Source: Methanosarcina sp. UBA289
GTDB lineage: Archaea > Halobacteriota > Methanosarcinia > Methanosarcinales > Methanosarcinaceae
Reading direction: 5' to 3'
DNA: 64,000 nt
Assembly: GCA_002496565.1 (NCBI GenBank)
Contig: DAKJ01000024.1
Coordinates: 108,407-172,406 of the forward strand
The notes under the pieces are model-generated. The model did no database searches. It was not told where the DNA came from and worked only from the letters and a program-made list of their open reading frames with translations. A program made the position numbers and the translations under genes. Positions within the stretch are counted from its first letter, which is position 1. The number at the start of each line of letters is the position of its first letter. Positions 34,161 through 42,811 of the stretch are shown piece after piece.

Positions 34161-34970
34161 ATGCTAAAATTTATTGCTTCAGATATGCTTTTTATTGCCG
34201 GTACGAAACTTGGCAGGGAAATCAAGAAAATATTTACACAGCATCAGCAGCAGAAGCCGGTCATCGTCACTGAAGAGATGCTGCGAAAACTGCCGGATCC
34301 GGTAAAAAGATATCTTAATTATACAGGGGTGGTTGGCAAGCCAATAGTACAAACGGTAAGGCTCAAGCAAGTCGGAAAAATCCGGAAAGATATCACACAA
34401 CCGTGGATGAACTTTGAGGCAAAACAATATTATTCCGTAAGCCAGCCGGGTTTCGTCTGGATTGCATATATGAAAACTTTTGGTTTGCCACTGATGCGAG
34501 TGAGAGATTATTACCTCGAGGGCAGGGGCAATATTCTGGTGAAGGCGCTTTCATTATTCACAGTTGCAGATTCAGGAGGCGAGAAAATGGATCAGGGAGC
34601 TATGACTCGTTACCTTAACGAAATGATGTGGTTCCCATCGGCTTATCTGGGAAAAAACATTTCTTTCGAACCCATCGATGCCAGTTCAGCAAAAGTAACG
34701 TTGAAGGATATGGGTAAAAATATAACCGCAACTATGTACTTTGACGATGAGGGAAAATTGACAAATTTCATGGCTCCACGCTACAGGGACATGGGCAACG
34801 GTAAGTTTGAATTGGAAAACTGGTCTACTCCGATCAGAGGATACGGTGAATTTGAGGGACTTAGGCTTCCCATACAGGGTTCGGGCGTCTGGAATTTAAG
34901 AGAGGGCGATCTGGAATACATTGATGTAAAGATAACCGATTTAAAGTTTAATCCGGAAGATCCATATTGA
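34161..34970 (+). CDS. Uncharacterised protein of the DUF6544 type
   Basis: A 269-residue protein. The stretch LPDPVKRYLNYTGVVGKP, the repeated beta strands and FMAPRYRDMGNGKFELENWS are diagnostic of a family mostly known from bacteria, of unknown function. It has a weak N-terminal hydrophobic stretch (FIASDMLFIAG) and could be peripheral to the membrane. It probably came by transfer from bacteria (inference). Confidence 0.8.
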   Translation: MLKFIASDMLFIAGTKLGREIKKIFTQHQQQKPVIVTEEMLRKLPDPVKRYLNYTGVVGKPIVQTVRLKQVGKIRKDITQPWMNFEAKQYYSVSQPGFVWIAYMKTFGLPLMRVRDYYLEGRGNILVKALSLFTVADSGGEKMDQGAMTRYLNEMMWFPSAYLGKNISFEPIDASSAKVTLKDMGKNITATMYFDDEGKLTNFMAPRYRDMGNGKFELENWSTPIRGYGEFEGLRLPIQGSGVWNLREGDLEYIDVKITDLKFNPEDPY

Positions 34971-35592
34971 AAAAATAAGCAAGAGAGCTAAGGCGTTTTC
35001 CATTATACTTTTGTAAGATTTAAATGTCTCATCCTGAGTTGCTATTTTTCATTATTCTCCAGGTGCTTTCATCAGCACCAGCATTCATATAGTAGTATAT
35101 AATTAAATATATGACTATAAAACCCACATTCTGCAGTGGTTTTTCGAAAACCAATATTTTTTCCTAATAGGATTTTTGAAACCGATTAAATTAATTTTAA
35201 CATATGCTGGAACTTGGCGAAAATTGAATGACATTGTTTTTGATCTCTAAATACACCATATTTTACTGCATAATGTGGGATCAAAATTCCAGCAGTTACA
35301 AAAACGCAGTTAGAGCTAAAAAAGGCAAAGATAAGTAAACGAATAAATACACCAATAAATACAAAATAAGGAAATATAAATATAAATCTTCTCCGTGGCA
35401 AACTCTCTTTTCAATGTTTTCTAAAATCACTGAAAAACCATCCTAAGTAGTATCATAACCAAAAGATAGTTATCATTTCTTATGGCTTGATATATCTAGA
35501 CTATATATCTATATAATTTTAAAAATAAATTTTGAACAAAAGATATCTTGGTATAGTAATGTTTATTTTAGTTCAAAGCCAATTAATTATAA
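34971..35592. other. AT-rich spacer
   Basis: About 620 bp. A 71-codon frame on the minus strand (35186-35401) starts at TTG behind AGAGAG, with hydrophobic residues (PYFVFIGVFIRLLIFAFF); I do not trust it as a gene. A probable promoter for the next gene is ACTATATATCTATATAATTT (about 35500-35519). Confidence 0.4.
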
Positions 35593-36294
35593 ATGAATAT
35601 TCCTGAAAGAAAATATCTTAGGGGAGCTAACCTTATAGGGGCTGACCTTCGAGAGGCTAATCTTGAAGAGGCTAATCTCATAAAGGCTAACCTTGAAGGA
35701 GCAGATCTCAGAGGCGCTAATCTTCGAGGGGCTGATCTTCGAGGGGCTAACCTTTCAAATGCTCATCTCCTGGGCGGAAAAGGAGCTGACCTTGAAAAGG
35801 CTAACCTTGTAAAAGCTAACCTTGTAAAAGCTAACCTTGAAGGTACTGACCTTATAAAGGCAAACCTTCAAGCTGCTGACCTTGAAGAGGCTAACCTTCA
35901 ATTGGCCAACATTCATTTGGCTAATCTTGGAGGGGCTGACCTTCGAGGGGCTAATCTTCAGGTGGCTAACCTCCAAAGGGCTGATCTTCACGGTGCCAAT
36001 CTTCAAGATGCTGACCTTTATGGAGCTGACCTTCAGGATACCAATCTTACAAAAGCTAATCTTCAGGGGGCTAGCCTTATTAAGGCTAATCTTTACGGAG
36101 CTGATCTTCTAGATACTAACTTCCAAGAGACTAACCTTGAAGGAGCTAATTTATGTCATGCAAAAAATGTATCAGTTGACCAGCTTTCTAAAGTGAAAAC
36201 CCTTTATAATGCAAAATTAGACGAAGAGATCTTAATACCACTAAAAGAAAAGTACCCTGCTCTTTTAGAAGTACCAGATTCTTTTCTATTATGA
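35593..36294 (+). CDS. Pentapeptide-repeat protein
   Basis: A 233-residue protein in which about 35 consecutive A(D/N)LxxA pentapeptides (ANLRGADLRGANL and so on) run from residue 8 to about 195. These fold as a four-sided right-handed beta helix. The last 40 residues (VSVDQLSKVKTLYNAKLDEE) form a typical capping tail. Some family members mimic DNA and bind gyrase, but no such role can be read here. There is no signal peptide, so it is cytosolic. Confidence 0.93.
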   Translation: MNIPERKYLRGANLIGADLREANLEEANLIKANLEGADLRGANLRGADLRGANLSNAHLLGGKGADLEKANLVKANLVKANLEGTDLIKANLQAADLEEANLQLANIHLANLGGADLRGANLQVANLQRADLHGANLQDADLYGADLQDTNLTKANLQGASLIKANLYGADLLDTNFQETNLEGANLCHAKNVSVDQLSKVKTLYNAKLDEEILIPLKEKYPALLEVPDSFLL

Positions 36295-36375
36295 AATCTA
36301 TTCCCTATGAATGGATTGCACACAGAACAAAATAACAAAAGTATTTCTCCCTTTTAAAAATATTGTTGAATTCGC

Positions 36376-36475
36376 ACTTTTTTAATATTACCTTTTTAAT
36401 ATTATCTTTTTAATATTATCTTTTTAATATTATCTTTTTAATATTATCTTTTTAATATTATCTTTTTAATGTTTC
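36376..36475 (+). repeat. Seven 14-bp tandem repeats
   Basis: Units CTTTTTAATATTAT repeated about seven times, the first and last degenerate. The remainder of 36476-37079 is AT-rich with no gene seen. Confidence 0.85.
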
Positions 36476-37079
36476 TTCTTGAAGATAGTAATTATCTTCT
36501 AGGAGAGAGTAATTTTAAGGAGAAATGTGCCCTAATTGTGACTCTCAGCTGTGTTAACTGCAGACAGCTTATTCGGGGCTCTTTATGGAACTTTGAGGCC
36601 GTAGACTAATAATTAAGTCTATCGGAGAAGATTTATCGATTCATTTATTTTTTCAGTTATTCTAACAAATATAACCGATAATATAAGGAGAACTAATAAT
36701 TGAAATTCTTATTTTGAATTCCCGTGCCCTTTTTTAACTATTATTCTAGTTCCTGTATATTATTTTTTAATCATGAATTTTCTTCACCTTTTATAAAGGA
36801 AAATAAAGTATCATCAAGTTTTAAAGCCTCGGTTTAGAGTAATATCTAGATTATTGAATAAAAATCTAGATTATTGAATAAAAGTATACTTATATTTTAA
36901 TTTTGCAATATAATATTTAGTCCCAGCTTGCCTTTCTAAAATGAAGGTAAAAGTTGATAGGCGATAAAATGAGAATTTAAAGATCTTTATCCTTTATATT
37001 TTAAAGATCTTTCTTAAGAAGAAAAATTCCAAAAACGTTGAATACTTCGAAAAGTTGAAAAAAGTGAACTTTAGGGAAG

Positions 37080-37430
37080 TTCATACAAATACGCGGCACC
37101 TGCTGTTTTTCATAACACCATGACTGCCTCGGATTCCTTTTGGAGTCCCTGAAACAGGAATCGCTAATAATCCCTTGCAGGCAACCCGTCAGCGGCCCTT
37201 ATATATTTAAGCGGTTGTACGACAGTAAAATTACGGTTGCCGTATTTTATTGTAGGGGCTTAGACATGCAGGTCAAACCGCAAGGATCGACTGTAGGACT
37301 GAAAACCCAAAATGAAACGGTTGCGAGGCGGTGTCAAGTACTGTGTCAATGAGGGTTATGTTCCTTACATCAAAGAATTTTTCAGACAGTTCCTGAGGGC
37401 GGTTTCAGGGGCCATCTGAAATATCTTTCT
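37080..37430. other. GC-richer patch of unknown nature
   Basis: Base composition rises well above that of the AT-rich flanks. It contains short hairpins (TACGG..CCGTA; CCTGA..TCAGG at the end) and a 70-codon frame (37140-37352) with no ribosome-binding site. It could be an unrecognised RNA gene or a decayed gene. Confidence 0.35.
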
Positions 37431-37515
37431 TATTTTTAGGTAATTTTTTCAGGATAAGATGATATAAAGAAATATGCTTTCAGAATAATATTATGTTTTT
37501 TTAGGATTATTTAGA

Positions 37516-37839
37516 TCATTTTGTACTTAGATTAAGCCCAATTATCCCTACTACGACAACAAAAAGAGAAACAACTTTTTAAAGCATTTACAGGCTCCTG
37601 AACCCGAAAATTCCGATCACAGTGATAAGCGCTGTCACGAGCCTTGCCCAGACTGCGTATGCAATGCTGATATCCATGCCTTTAATGACCAGAGTAAATA
37701 AGAAGAAACTGATCGCATAAAACGCAAAAATCAAAATTGAAGGCAGTAATCTTAAAAAACCTTGTGAAAGTTCCATACAGGTAGTTCCGCAGACCTCAAA
37801 TAAAATTGCCAGTAAAAGCAGGTAATAAGAGTTTGTCAT
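37516..37839 (-). pseudogene. Small multidrug-resistance (EmrE-type) transporter, frameshifted
   Basis: The first 83 residues (YYLLLLAILFEVCGTTCMEL, MDISIAYAVWARLVTALITV) are typical of SMR proteins, with the membrane-embedded Glu of helix 1 and the AYAVW motif of helix 3. The frame then ends early. The missing part is still present: QEPVNALK lies in another frame, and helix 4 (KVVSLFVVVVGIIGLNLSTK) reappears in the original frame. Two small indels of opposite sign explain this, so the gene is recently broken or produces a truncated three-helix protein. Confidence 0.75.
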
Positions 37840-38153
37840 TTTATTATTTCTTATCTCTTTATTTTTTATTTTTTTCTTATATCTCTCTCATATTCATTAT
37901 TTATCACCTGCTTGTTAGGATCAATCGGCAAATTTTTACTTATATTTTACAGAGTTATACCTTTCCATAGCCCGAAAAAAGGCTAATATATCCGAATTTT
38001 CGTCAAAATTGTTATATTTAATTTTTTTCCAATAAAATCAGCAATATAAGATCCAGAAAGCTTTCTTTCGTTTGCAGGTCTTTATTTTTAGAATTCTAAA
38101 TTCTTTGCAGATATATTTATATATGATAAATGCTTGGGAAATAGTGGTAGTAA

Positions 38154-38272
38154 AAATAAAGAGTCATATAATCTGTTATTAAAAACTTATTTTTGTTTTT
38201 AATAAAAGAATGTATAGATCTTATTTTTATAGCAACCTACACGAATCCGCTATAAGCGGAGGTGAAACGAAA
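38154..38272 (+). promoter_or_regulatory. Structured 5' leader of zinc-ribbon gene 4
   Basis: TATA (ATATATTTATATATG, about 38110-38125), then the conserved 119-nt leader: AAATAAAGAG, hairpin A ATTAAAAAC/GTTTTTAAT, and hairpin B TCCGC-TATAA-GCGGA running into GGAGGTGA. The remainder of 37840-38110 shows no gene. Confidence 0.72.
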
Positions 38273-38494
38273 ATGAGTTTTAATGACAGAGGGAACTCTT
38301 TCAGGGGAAGAGACAACAACCGGGGAAACAGAGATAACAACCGTGGAGGTTTCAGAGGTGGCAACAGTGGCCCCAGAGAAATGCATTCCGCAGTTTGTTC
38401 TGACTGTGGTGTAGAGACACAGGTTCCATTCAAGCCAGCTGAAGGAAGACCAGTTTACTGCAGAGACTGCCTACCAAACCACAGAAAGTTCTAA
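38273..38494 (+). CDS. C-x2-C-x17-C-x2-C zinc-ribbon protein with RG-rich N-terminus (paralogue 4, type B)
   Basis: A 73-residue protein, the longest of the six. The N-terminal 40 residues carry repeated RG and DNNRG units (FRGRDNNRGNRDNNRGGFRG), a clear Arg/Gly-rich tail. The zinc ribbon has CSDC and CRDC knuckles and the type B end LPNHRKF. The ATG behind GGAGGTGAAACGAAA is chosen, not the earlier in-frame TTG or ATG in the leader. It is the first gene of cluster 2. Confidence 0.88.
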   Translation: MSFNDRGNSFRGRDNNRGNRDNNRGGFRGGNSGPREMHSAVCSDCGVETQVPFKPAEGRPVYCRDCLPNHRKF

Positions 38495-38687
38495 TTCCAG
38501 AAATTCCAGAATTTTCTCTTTTTATCATATCACTGGAAAACCTCCTGTAACAGGGGTTTCCAAACTCCTTTTATTCTAATGTATAATCTTACACGACATG
38601 GTTTTTCTCTTTGAAGAAGCAGCTTCTATTTTTTTGGTTTTAGTGGATTAATCTTATATAGTATGGAAATAGTTATATATTTTGTAA

Positions 38688-38806
38688 AAATAATGAGACA
38701 TATAATCTGTTATTAAAAACTCCGTTTTTGTTTTTAAATAATAAGTTATATCTGATCATGTTTTTATCTAATACATGTATCCGCAATAGGTGGAGGTGAA
38801 ACGAAA
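38688..38806 (+). promoter_or_regulatory. Structured 5' leader of zinc-ribbon gene 5
   Basis: TATA (TTATATAGT, 38653-38661) about 30 bp before a 119-nt leader. Hairpin A is ATTAAAAAC/GTTTTTAAAT. Hairpin B is TCCGC-AATAG-GTGGA: the C-to-T change in the right arm keeps pairing as G-U, which supports a selected structure. Confidence 0.72.
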
Positions 38807-39013
38807 ATGGGTTTTAATGACAGAGGAAATTCTTACCGTGGAGGCAACCGAAATAGTGGCCGCGGGGGTTTCAGAGGCGGCAACAGCGGTCCCAGAGAAA
38901 TGCACAAGGTTATCTGTTCTGACTGCGGTGTTGAGACTGAAGTTCCATTCAAACCGACAGAAGGACGACCGGTTTATTGCAGGGATTGCCTGCCTAACCA
39001 CAGAAAGTTTTAA
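38807..39013 (+). CDS. C-x2-C-x17-C-x2-C zinc-ribbon protein with RG-rich N-terminus (paralogue 5, type B)
   Basis: A 68-residue protein with tail RGGNRNSGRGGFRGGNSG (three RGG-like units) and zinc ribbon CSDC..CRDC, ending LPNHRKF. It is 312 bp after gene 4 with its own leader and TATA box, so each paralogue is transcribed separately. The next gene is aIF1A copy 2, repeating the type B-aIF1A-type A order of cluster 1. Confidence 0.88.
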   Translation: MGFNDRGNSYRGGNRNSGRGGFRGGNSGPREMHKVICSDCGVETEVPFKPTEGRPVYCRDCLPNHRKF

Positions 39014-39477
39014 ACAAAACTTCTTAACATAATATTAAAGTAAAGTGTTGATTATTAACTATCAGCATTTGCTTCACTTTTTATTATGTGTTTTACCATA
39101 TGGCTGGTAAAGTGCATTAGAACTCTGAACTTTTATCAATTTAGCACTTGTTCGTTTAGTGGGATATCATCTCGTTTGCACGTATTTTTATAGAGAATTA
39201 TTGTATAAAAAATGCTCTAAAGGGTTTTGAAGAACTTCTCAGCATGTAAGTCAAACAGTAACTGAAGGATCTTTAAGGATCTTTGGAATATGAAAGTTTC
39301 CTGAGGTTCAGGGCTTTTCAGAGATTCTAGATTTCCAAGGATTTCTTTAATACCTGTCTATTTACGAGCCTCAACTCAAAGTATGTGAAGCAGCCACAGA
39401 CACAGAAGGTTGGAAACTTCAACAAAATAAAGCAAATCCTAACAAAAAATAGACGAGTAATACCAAGAGGAATTAAC
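39014..39477. other. Spacer before aIF1A copy 2
   Basis: AT-rich, no gene seen. A TATA-like TTGTATAAAAAA lies at about 39202. The last 90 bp are open in the aIF1A frame from a GTG at 39385, with no ribosome-binding site before that codon. Confidence 0.5.
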
Positions 39478-39822
39478 CTGGCAAATTATCGAAGTAATAT
39501 AAGAAAAAGAAAAGCAGGAACTGGACGTAACGTACCCACTACTCAGGAAGTAACAAGAGTACGCACACCACGTAAAGAGAACCACGAAGTTCTAGCAACA
39601 GTATCAAGTTTACTTGGCTCAAAAAGAGTTACATTGCAGTGTATGGATGGTATAGTCCGAATGGGCCGTATTCCCGGATCCAAAAACAAAAAAATGTGGA
39701 TTCACGAGGGAGATGTAGTAATTGTCGCTCCCTGGGAAATTCAGGATTCCAAAGCCGATGTGATCTGGAAATATACAAGACCCCAGGTAGAATGGCTTGA
39801 GAGAAGAGGGTACCTCAAATAA
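39478..39822 (+). CDS. Translation initiation factor aIF1A, copy 2, apparent CTG start
   Basis: A 114-residue aIF1A, closely similar to copy 1 at 2539 (GSKRVTLQCMDGIVRMGRIP, KMWIHEGDVV, PWEIQDSKADV). The same arrangement AGAGG, AATTAAC, CTG precedes ANYRSNIRKR, exactly as in copy 1. An in-frame GTG at 39385 would add 31 residues, but it lacks a Shine-Dalgarno and has no counterpart in copy 1. I therefore choose CTG. The N-terminal basic tail and OB fold are complete. Two aIF1A genes in one genome suggest condition-specific use. Confidence 0.9.
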   Translation: MANYRSNIRKRKAGTGRNVPTTQEVTRVRTPRKENHEVLATVSSLLGSKRVTLQCMDGIVRMGRIPGSKNKKMWIHEGDVVIVAPWEIQDSKADVIWKYTRPQVEWLERRGYLK

Positions 39823-40269
39823 GTACCCGACCCCACAGTAAAATTTTATAAAATTAGTTTGCTCTTACTACTCTGGTTTTAACCAGTTTTCGGTTAAACC
39901 TCTCTTCTCTTACATATTCCCTTCAAATATTTATTTTTAATTTCCTCAGCTTACCTTTAAGCCCTCAACTTAATTTTAATTTTTTCCAATATCTCTTAAT
40001 TTTTTCTAGCTTGCTTTAATTCCTTCAAATATTTGTTTTTTTAACTTTCCTTCCTTTAATCCCTCTAACTTATTATTTTATTTCTCAATTTTCCTTTATA
40101 TATACAATAGAATTCAACTTGCAATTTTAATCTCTGTCCTCAAGAGATTGTCTGGAAAATTTCAAAAATTGGGTTAAATAAGGCATCTCTAATGTAGCAT
40201 CACTTTAGGTATGATCTTGATTTTTATGAGTAAAACTTATATAATTTGACTGTATACTAATAGCATTAA
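39823..40269. other. Low-complexity T/C-rich spacer
   Basis: 39850-40130 is a run of degenerate TTTAATTTTTTCC-type repeats, similar in character to 33290-33480. The TATA box of zinc-ribbon gene 6 (TTATATAATT) is at 40238-40247. Confidence 0.55.
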
Positions 40270-40386
40270 AAATAAAGAGATGTATAATCTGTTATTAAAA
40301 ACTAGTTTCTGTTTTTAATCAAAGAGTAATATACAGCCTTATTTTTAAACTATTGACTATCCGCTGTAAGCGGAGGTGAAAAGAAA
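40270..40386 (+). promoter_or_regulatory. Structured 5' leader of zinc-ribbon gene 6
   Basis: 117 nt. AAATAAAGAG, hairpin A ATTAAAAAC/GTTTTTAAT, the ATACAGCCTTATTTTTAAA block, hairpin B TCCGC-TGTAA-GCGGA, then GGAGGTGAAAAG. Confidence 0.72.
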
Positions 40387-40590
40387 ATGGCTTTTAATGA
40401 CAGAGGAAATTCCTTCAGGGGCAGAGACAGCAACCGTGGAGGTTTCGGAGCTCCCAGGGAAATGCACACCGCTATCTGTTCTGATTGTGGCGCTGAAACC
40501 GAAGTACCTTTCAGGCCTGACCCTGACAGACCAGTCTACTGCAGAGACTGTCTTCCTAACCACAGGAAACCCAGAGAAAACAGATACTAA
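40387..40590 (+). CDS. C-x2-C-x17-C-x2-C zinc-ribbon protein with RG-rich N-terminus (paralogue 6, type A)
   Basis: A 67-residue protein. N-terminus MAFNDRGNSFRGRDSNRGGF, zinc ribbon CSDC..CRDC with ETEVPFRPDPDRPVY between, end PRENRY. It is nearly identical in layout to the gene at 68. It closes cluster 2 (B, B, aIF1A, A). Confidence 0.88.
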   Translation: MAFNDRGNSFRGRDSNRGGFGAPREMHTAICSDCGAETEVPFRPDPDRPVYCRDCLPNHRKPRENRY

Positions 40591-40629
40591 TATCAGGTTA
40601 ACTCAAAAAGTCCTATTTTTATAAATTAT

Positions 40630-40664
40630 GTCCGTTTCGTTTAGCTTGACCAGGCAAAACGGAC
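40630..40664. terminator. Hairpin between convergent genes
   Basis: GTCCGTTT paired with AAAACGGAC, followed by TTCCTTCTTTT; a likely shared terminator of the zinc-ribbon gene and the permease gene. The same GTCCGTTT stem occurs downstream of the zinc-ribbon gene at 3211. Confidence 0.6.
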
Positions 40665-40673
40665 TTCCTTCTT

Positions 40674-41603
40674 TTATAACTCATATTGGATAATATATCC
40701 CGCTGAAACACTTATAACAAATAATAGAAGCAATATGATCAATACATCCTTCTTATCTTTTTCTTCTTTAAACAAGACTAATAATCCTACACCGCCACTA
40801 GCGCAGAGTCCAGCAATCACTGAGCCATAAGTAATAACACCTTTGAGATACAACATCGTTATCGCGACAGAAGCAGCACAATTTGGAATAAGTCCGAATA
40901 ACGCCACTAAAAACGGTTGGAAAACACTATTTACTAAAAATATTTCTTTGAAAGTTTCTTCACCCATTTGAGCAAAAGCAAAATTTATTGCAAACGAAAC
41001 ACTAAAAATAAAAATAAAAACATTGACTGTATGGATTATTGGGTGAAGGATAACCTCTTTTGGATTAAATTTTAATGAAGAAGGGCTTGCGCTGTGACCA
41101 CAGCAAGCTTTTTCTTCTAGGATTGTTTCATGATCATGATATTCGTCATCATATCCTTCTGCATATGCCTTTATATGGGCTAAGATCTCCCTGTTCGATT
41201 TTCTAAAAGCAAAATCAACAGCATATCCACCGATTAAAGCGATAATAATTTTTGTAATTATCAGAGGCACAATAATTTTAGCCTTTTCTGGTTGAGAAAG
41301 AATTATCGGAATTGCCTCGTCTGAAGTGGACAAATAAACAGCAAGTAAAGTACCAATAGTGATTAGCCTTTGCGTGTATAGAGCCGAAGCGACAACAGAT
41401 ATTCCACACTGAGGGAAACTACCTGTCACCGCTCCTATAGCAGGTCCAAATATTCCAGCCTTTTGTACCGCTTCTCTGATATTGTTTGCATATTTATATT
41501 CAACTAACTCAATTCCAACGAAAATAATAAAAAGTAATGGAATCATTTTTGCGCTGTCTGTTAAAGCTTCCAAGAAAATATCAAACAAATGAGCTACTTC
41601 CAT
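40674..41603 (-). CDS. Putative metal(loid)-efflux permease
   Basis: A 309-residue membrane protein with eight or so helices in two halves. Each half has a conserved Cys-containing kink: GSFPQCGISVVAS in the first and GLIPNCAASVAITMLY in the second. A cytosolic loop rich in His, Asp and Cys (YDDEYHDHETILEEKACCGH) could bind metal. This layout fits permeases annotated as arsenic or manganese exporters, related in general design to ArsP. The substrate is not settled by sequence. Confidence 0.75.
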   Translation of the reverse strand: MEVAHLFDIFLEALTDSAKMIPLLFIIFVGIELVEYKYANNIREAVQKAGIFGPAIGAVTGSFPQCGISVVASALYTQRLITIGTLLAVYLSTSDEAIPIILSQPEKAKIIVPLIITKIIIALIGGYAVDFAFRKSNREILAHIKAYAEGYDDEYHDHETILEEKACCGHSASPSSLKFNPKEVILHPIIHTVNVFIFIFSVSFAINFAFAQMGEETFKEIFLVNSVFQPFLVALFGLIPNCAASVAITMLYLKGVITYGSVIAGLCASGGVGLLVLFKEEKDKKDVLIILLLLFVISVSAGYIIQYEL

Positions 41604-41613
41604 CTAATGGCCT

Positions 41614-41823
41614 CTACTTCGATTTAGTATTCCATTGTTCTCGGGTTTCTTTGTTCTTCACTGCACCAAATTTGGGAAGTAAACCTTCGTAACCTTTCTC
41701 ATCCTATCGATTTTGCCAATAATCTATTCTCTTAGTGAATCCTAGTCTGGAAGTTTCTTCTTCAATATTCTCAATATAGTCTTCCCAATATCTAAATCGA
41801 ATAAAGTATAACTCTTGCTGAAC
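41614..41823 (-). pseudogene. IS630-type transposase N-terminal remnant
   Basis: Read through one TAG, the frame gives IDYWQNR then stop then DEKGYEGLLPKFGAVKNKE. The phrase EGYEGL(K/I)PKFGG is typical of the helix-turn-helix part of IS630-family transposases. About 70 codons remain, and the catalytic DDE part is gone. 41824-42025 holds only an AT-rich promoter region. Confidence 0.5.
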
Positions 41824-42025
41824 TACTCTTGTTGAACTTTCTTATTTTATTCTATCTTTATGCGACAATTAAGTTGATCCAGAGATTTTTTAATAAGATA
41901 TTCCCCTGGAATTTTTCAGATATATAATTATACTTTTATAAATGTATATAATTTATGTGAAAATTAGACTCTCCAACAATAACATTTATCCATTATAAAA
42001 AAGATTAGAGATCGGGGGAATTTTT

Positions 42026-42535
42026 ATGGAAACAATGGACGCAATTTTTACCAGGAGAAGTATCCGCAAATACTTATCAGACTCGGTAAATCGGAATATG
42101 ATTGAGAACGTTATAAAAGCCGGAATGAACGCACCGTCTGCAGGAGACGAACAGCCCTGGCATTTCATTATAATTGATCAATACGATCTGCTTGATAAAA
42201 TCTCAGAGTTACATCCATATGCAAAAATGCTGAAGAATACTCCGGCTGCAGTGCTTGTGTGTGGGGATCAGCGCGCTCCTAAATTCAAAGATTTCTGGAT
42301 TCAGGATTGCTCGGCTGCAAGCCAAAACATGCTGCTTGCCGCTCACGATCTAGGGCTTGGAGCCGTCTGGATCGGAGTTTATCCTGTTGAAAAGATGATC
42401 CTTGAATTAAGAGGTTTGTTAAATATTCCGGCACATGTAACTCCGTTTTCTATTATTGCAATGGGCTATCCAGCAGAGGAAAAATCAGGTAGAATGAGGT
42501 ACGATACTTCCAGAATCCATAGTAACTCCTGGTAA
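42026..42535 (+). CDS. Nitroreductase-family FMN protein
   Basis: A 169-residue flavoprotein of the short nitroreductase type. FMN-binding residues in FTRRSIRKY and NAPSAGDEQPWHF, and the glycine-rich LGLGAVWIGVYP, are present. The family reduces nitro compounds or flavins with NAD(P)H; the natural substrate in methanogens is unknown. The start follows GGGGGAA. Monocistronic. Confidence 0.9.
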   Translation: METMDAIFTRRSIRKYLSDSVNRNMIENVIKAGMNAPSAGDEQPWHFIIIDQYDLLDKISELHPYAKMLKNTPAAVLVCGDQRAPKFKDFWIQDCSAASQNMLLAAHDLGLGAVWIGVYPVEKMILELRGLLNIPAHVTPFSIIAMGYPAEEKSGRMRYDTSRIHSNSW

Positions 42536-42811
42536 ATTTCCGAATCTGCCGAAGCCAGAATAATACTGACTGGAATCATGCTGGCCTCAAGCTAAATTCC
42601 TGAAGGTATGTACTTTATTGATGTAACTTATACCTTTATTATTTTTGCTGAACCTCATTTACTTTTTATTCTCCGAATTGAACTTTAATATTAATTATTA
42701 GAAATTTTTTAGAAACATTCATTAATTTAAGGAGATAATTAAGTGTAAAATTAAAAAATAATGTAGATTAAGTGTGAAATCTTAAGTAGTAGTGCAAAAG
42801 AGGACTGGTTT

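Noticed and set aside
35186..35401. Hydrophobic 71-codon minus-strand frame
   Set aside because: It starts at TTG with a weak site in AT-rich DNA, where chance frames rich in Phe and Ile are expected.
37140..37352. 70-codon frame in the GC-richer patch
   Set aside because: No ribosome-binding site and no recognisable family; kept only as an unexplained patch.
39385..39477. N-terminal extension of aIF1A copy 2 from GTG
   Set aside because: No Shine-Dalgarno sequence before it and no counterpart in copy 1; the CTG at 39478 has both.
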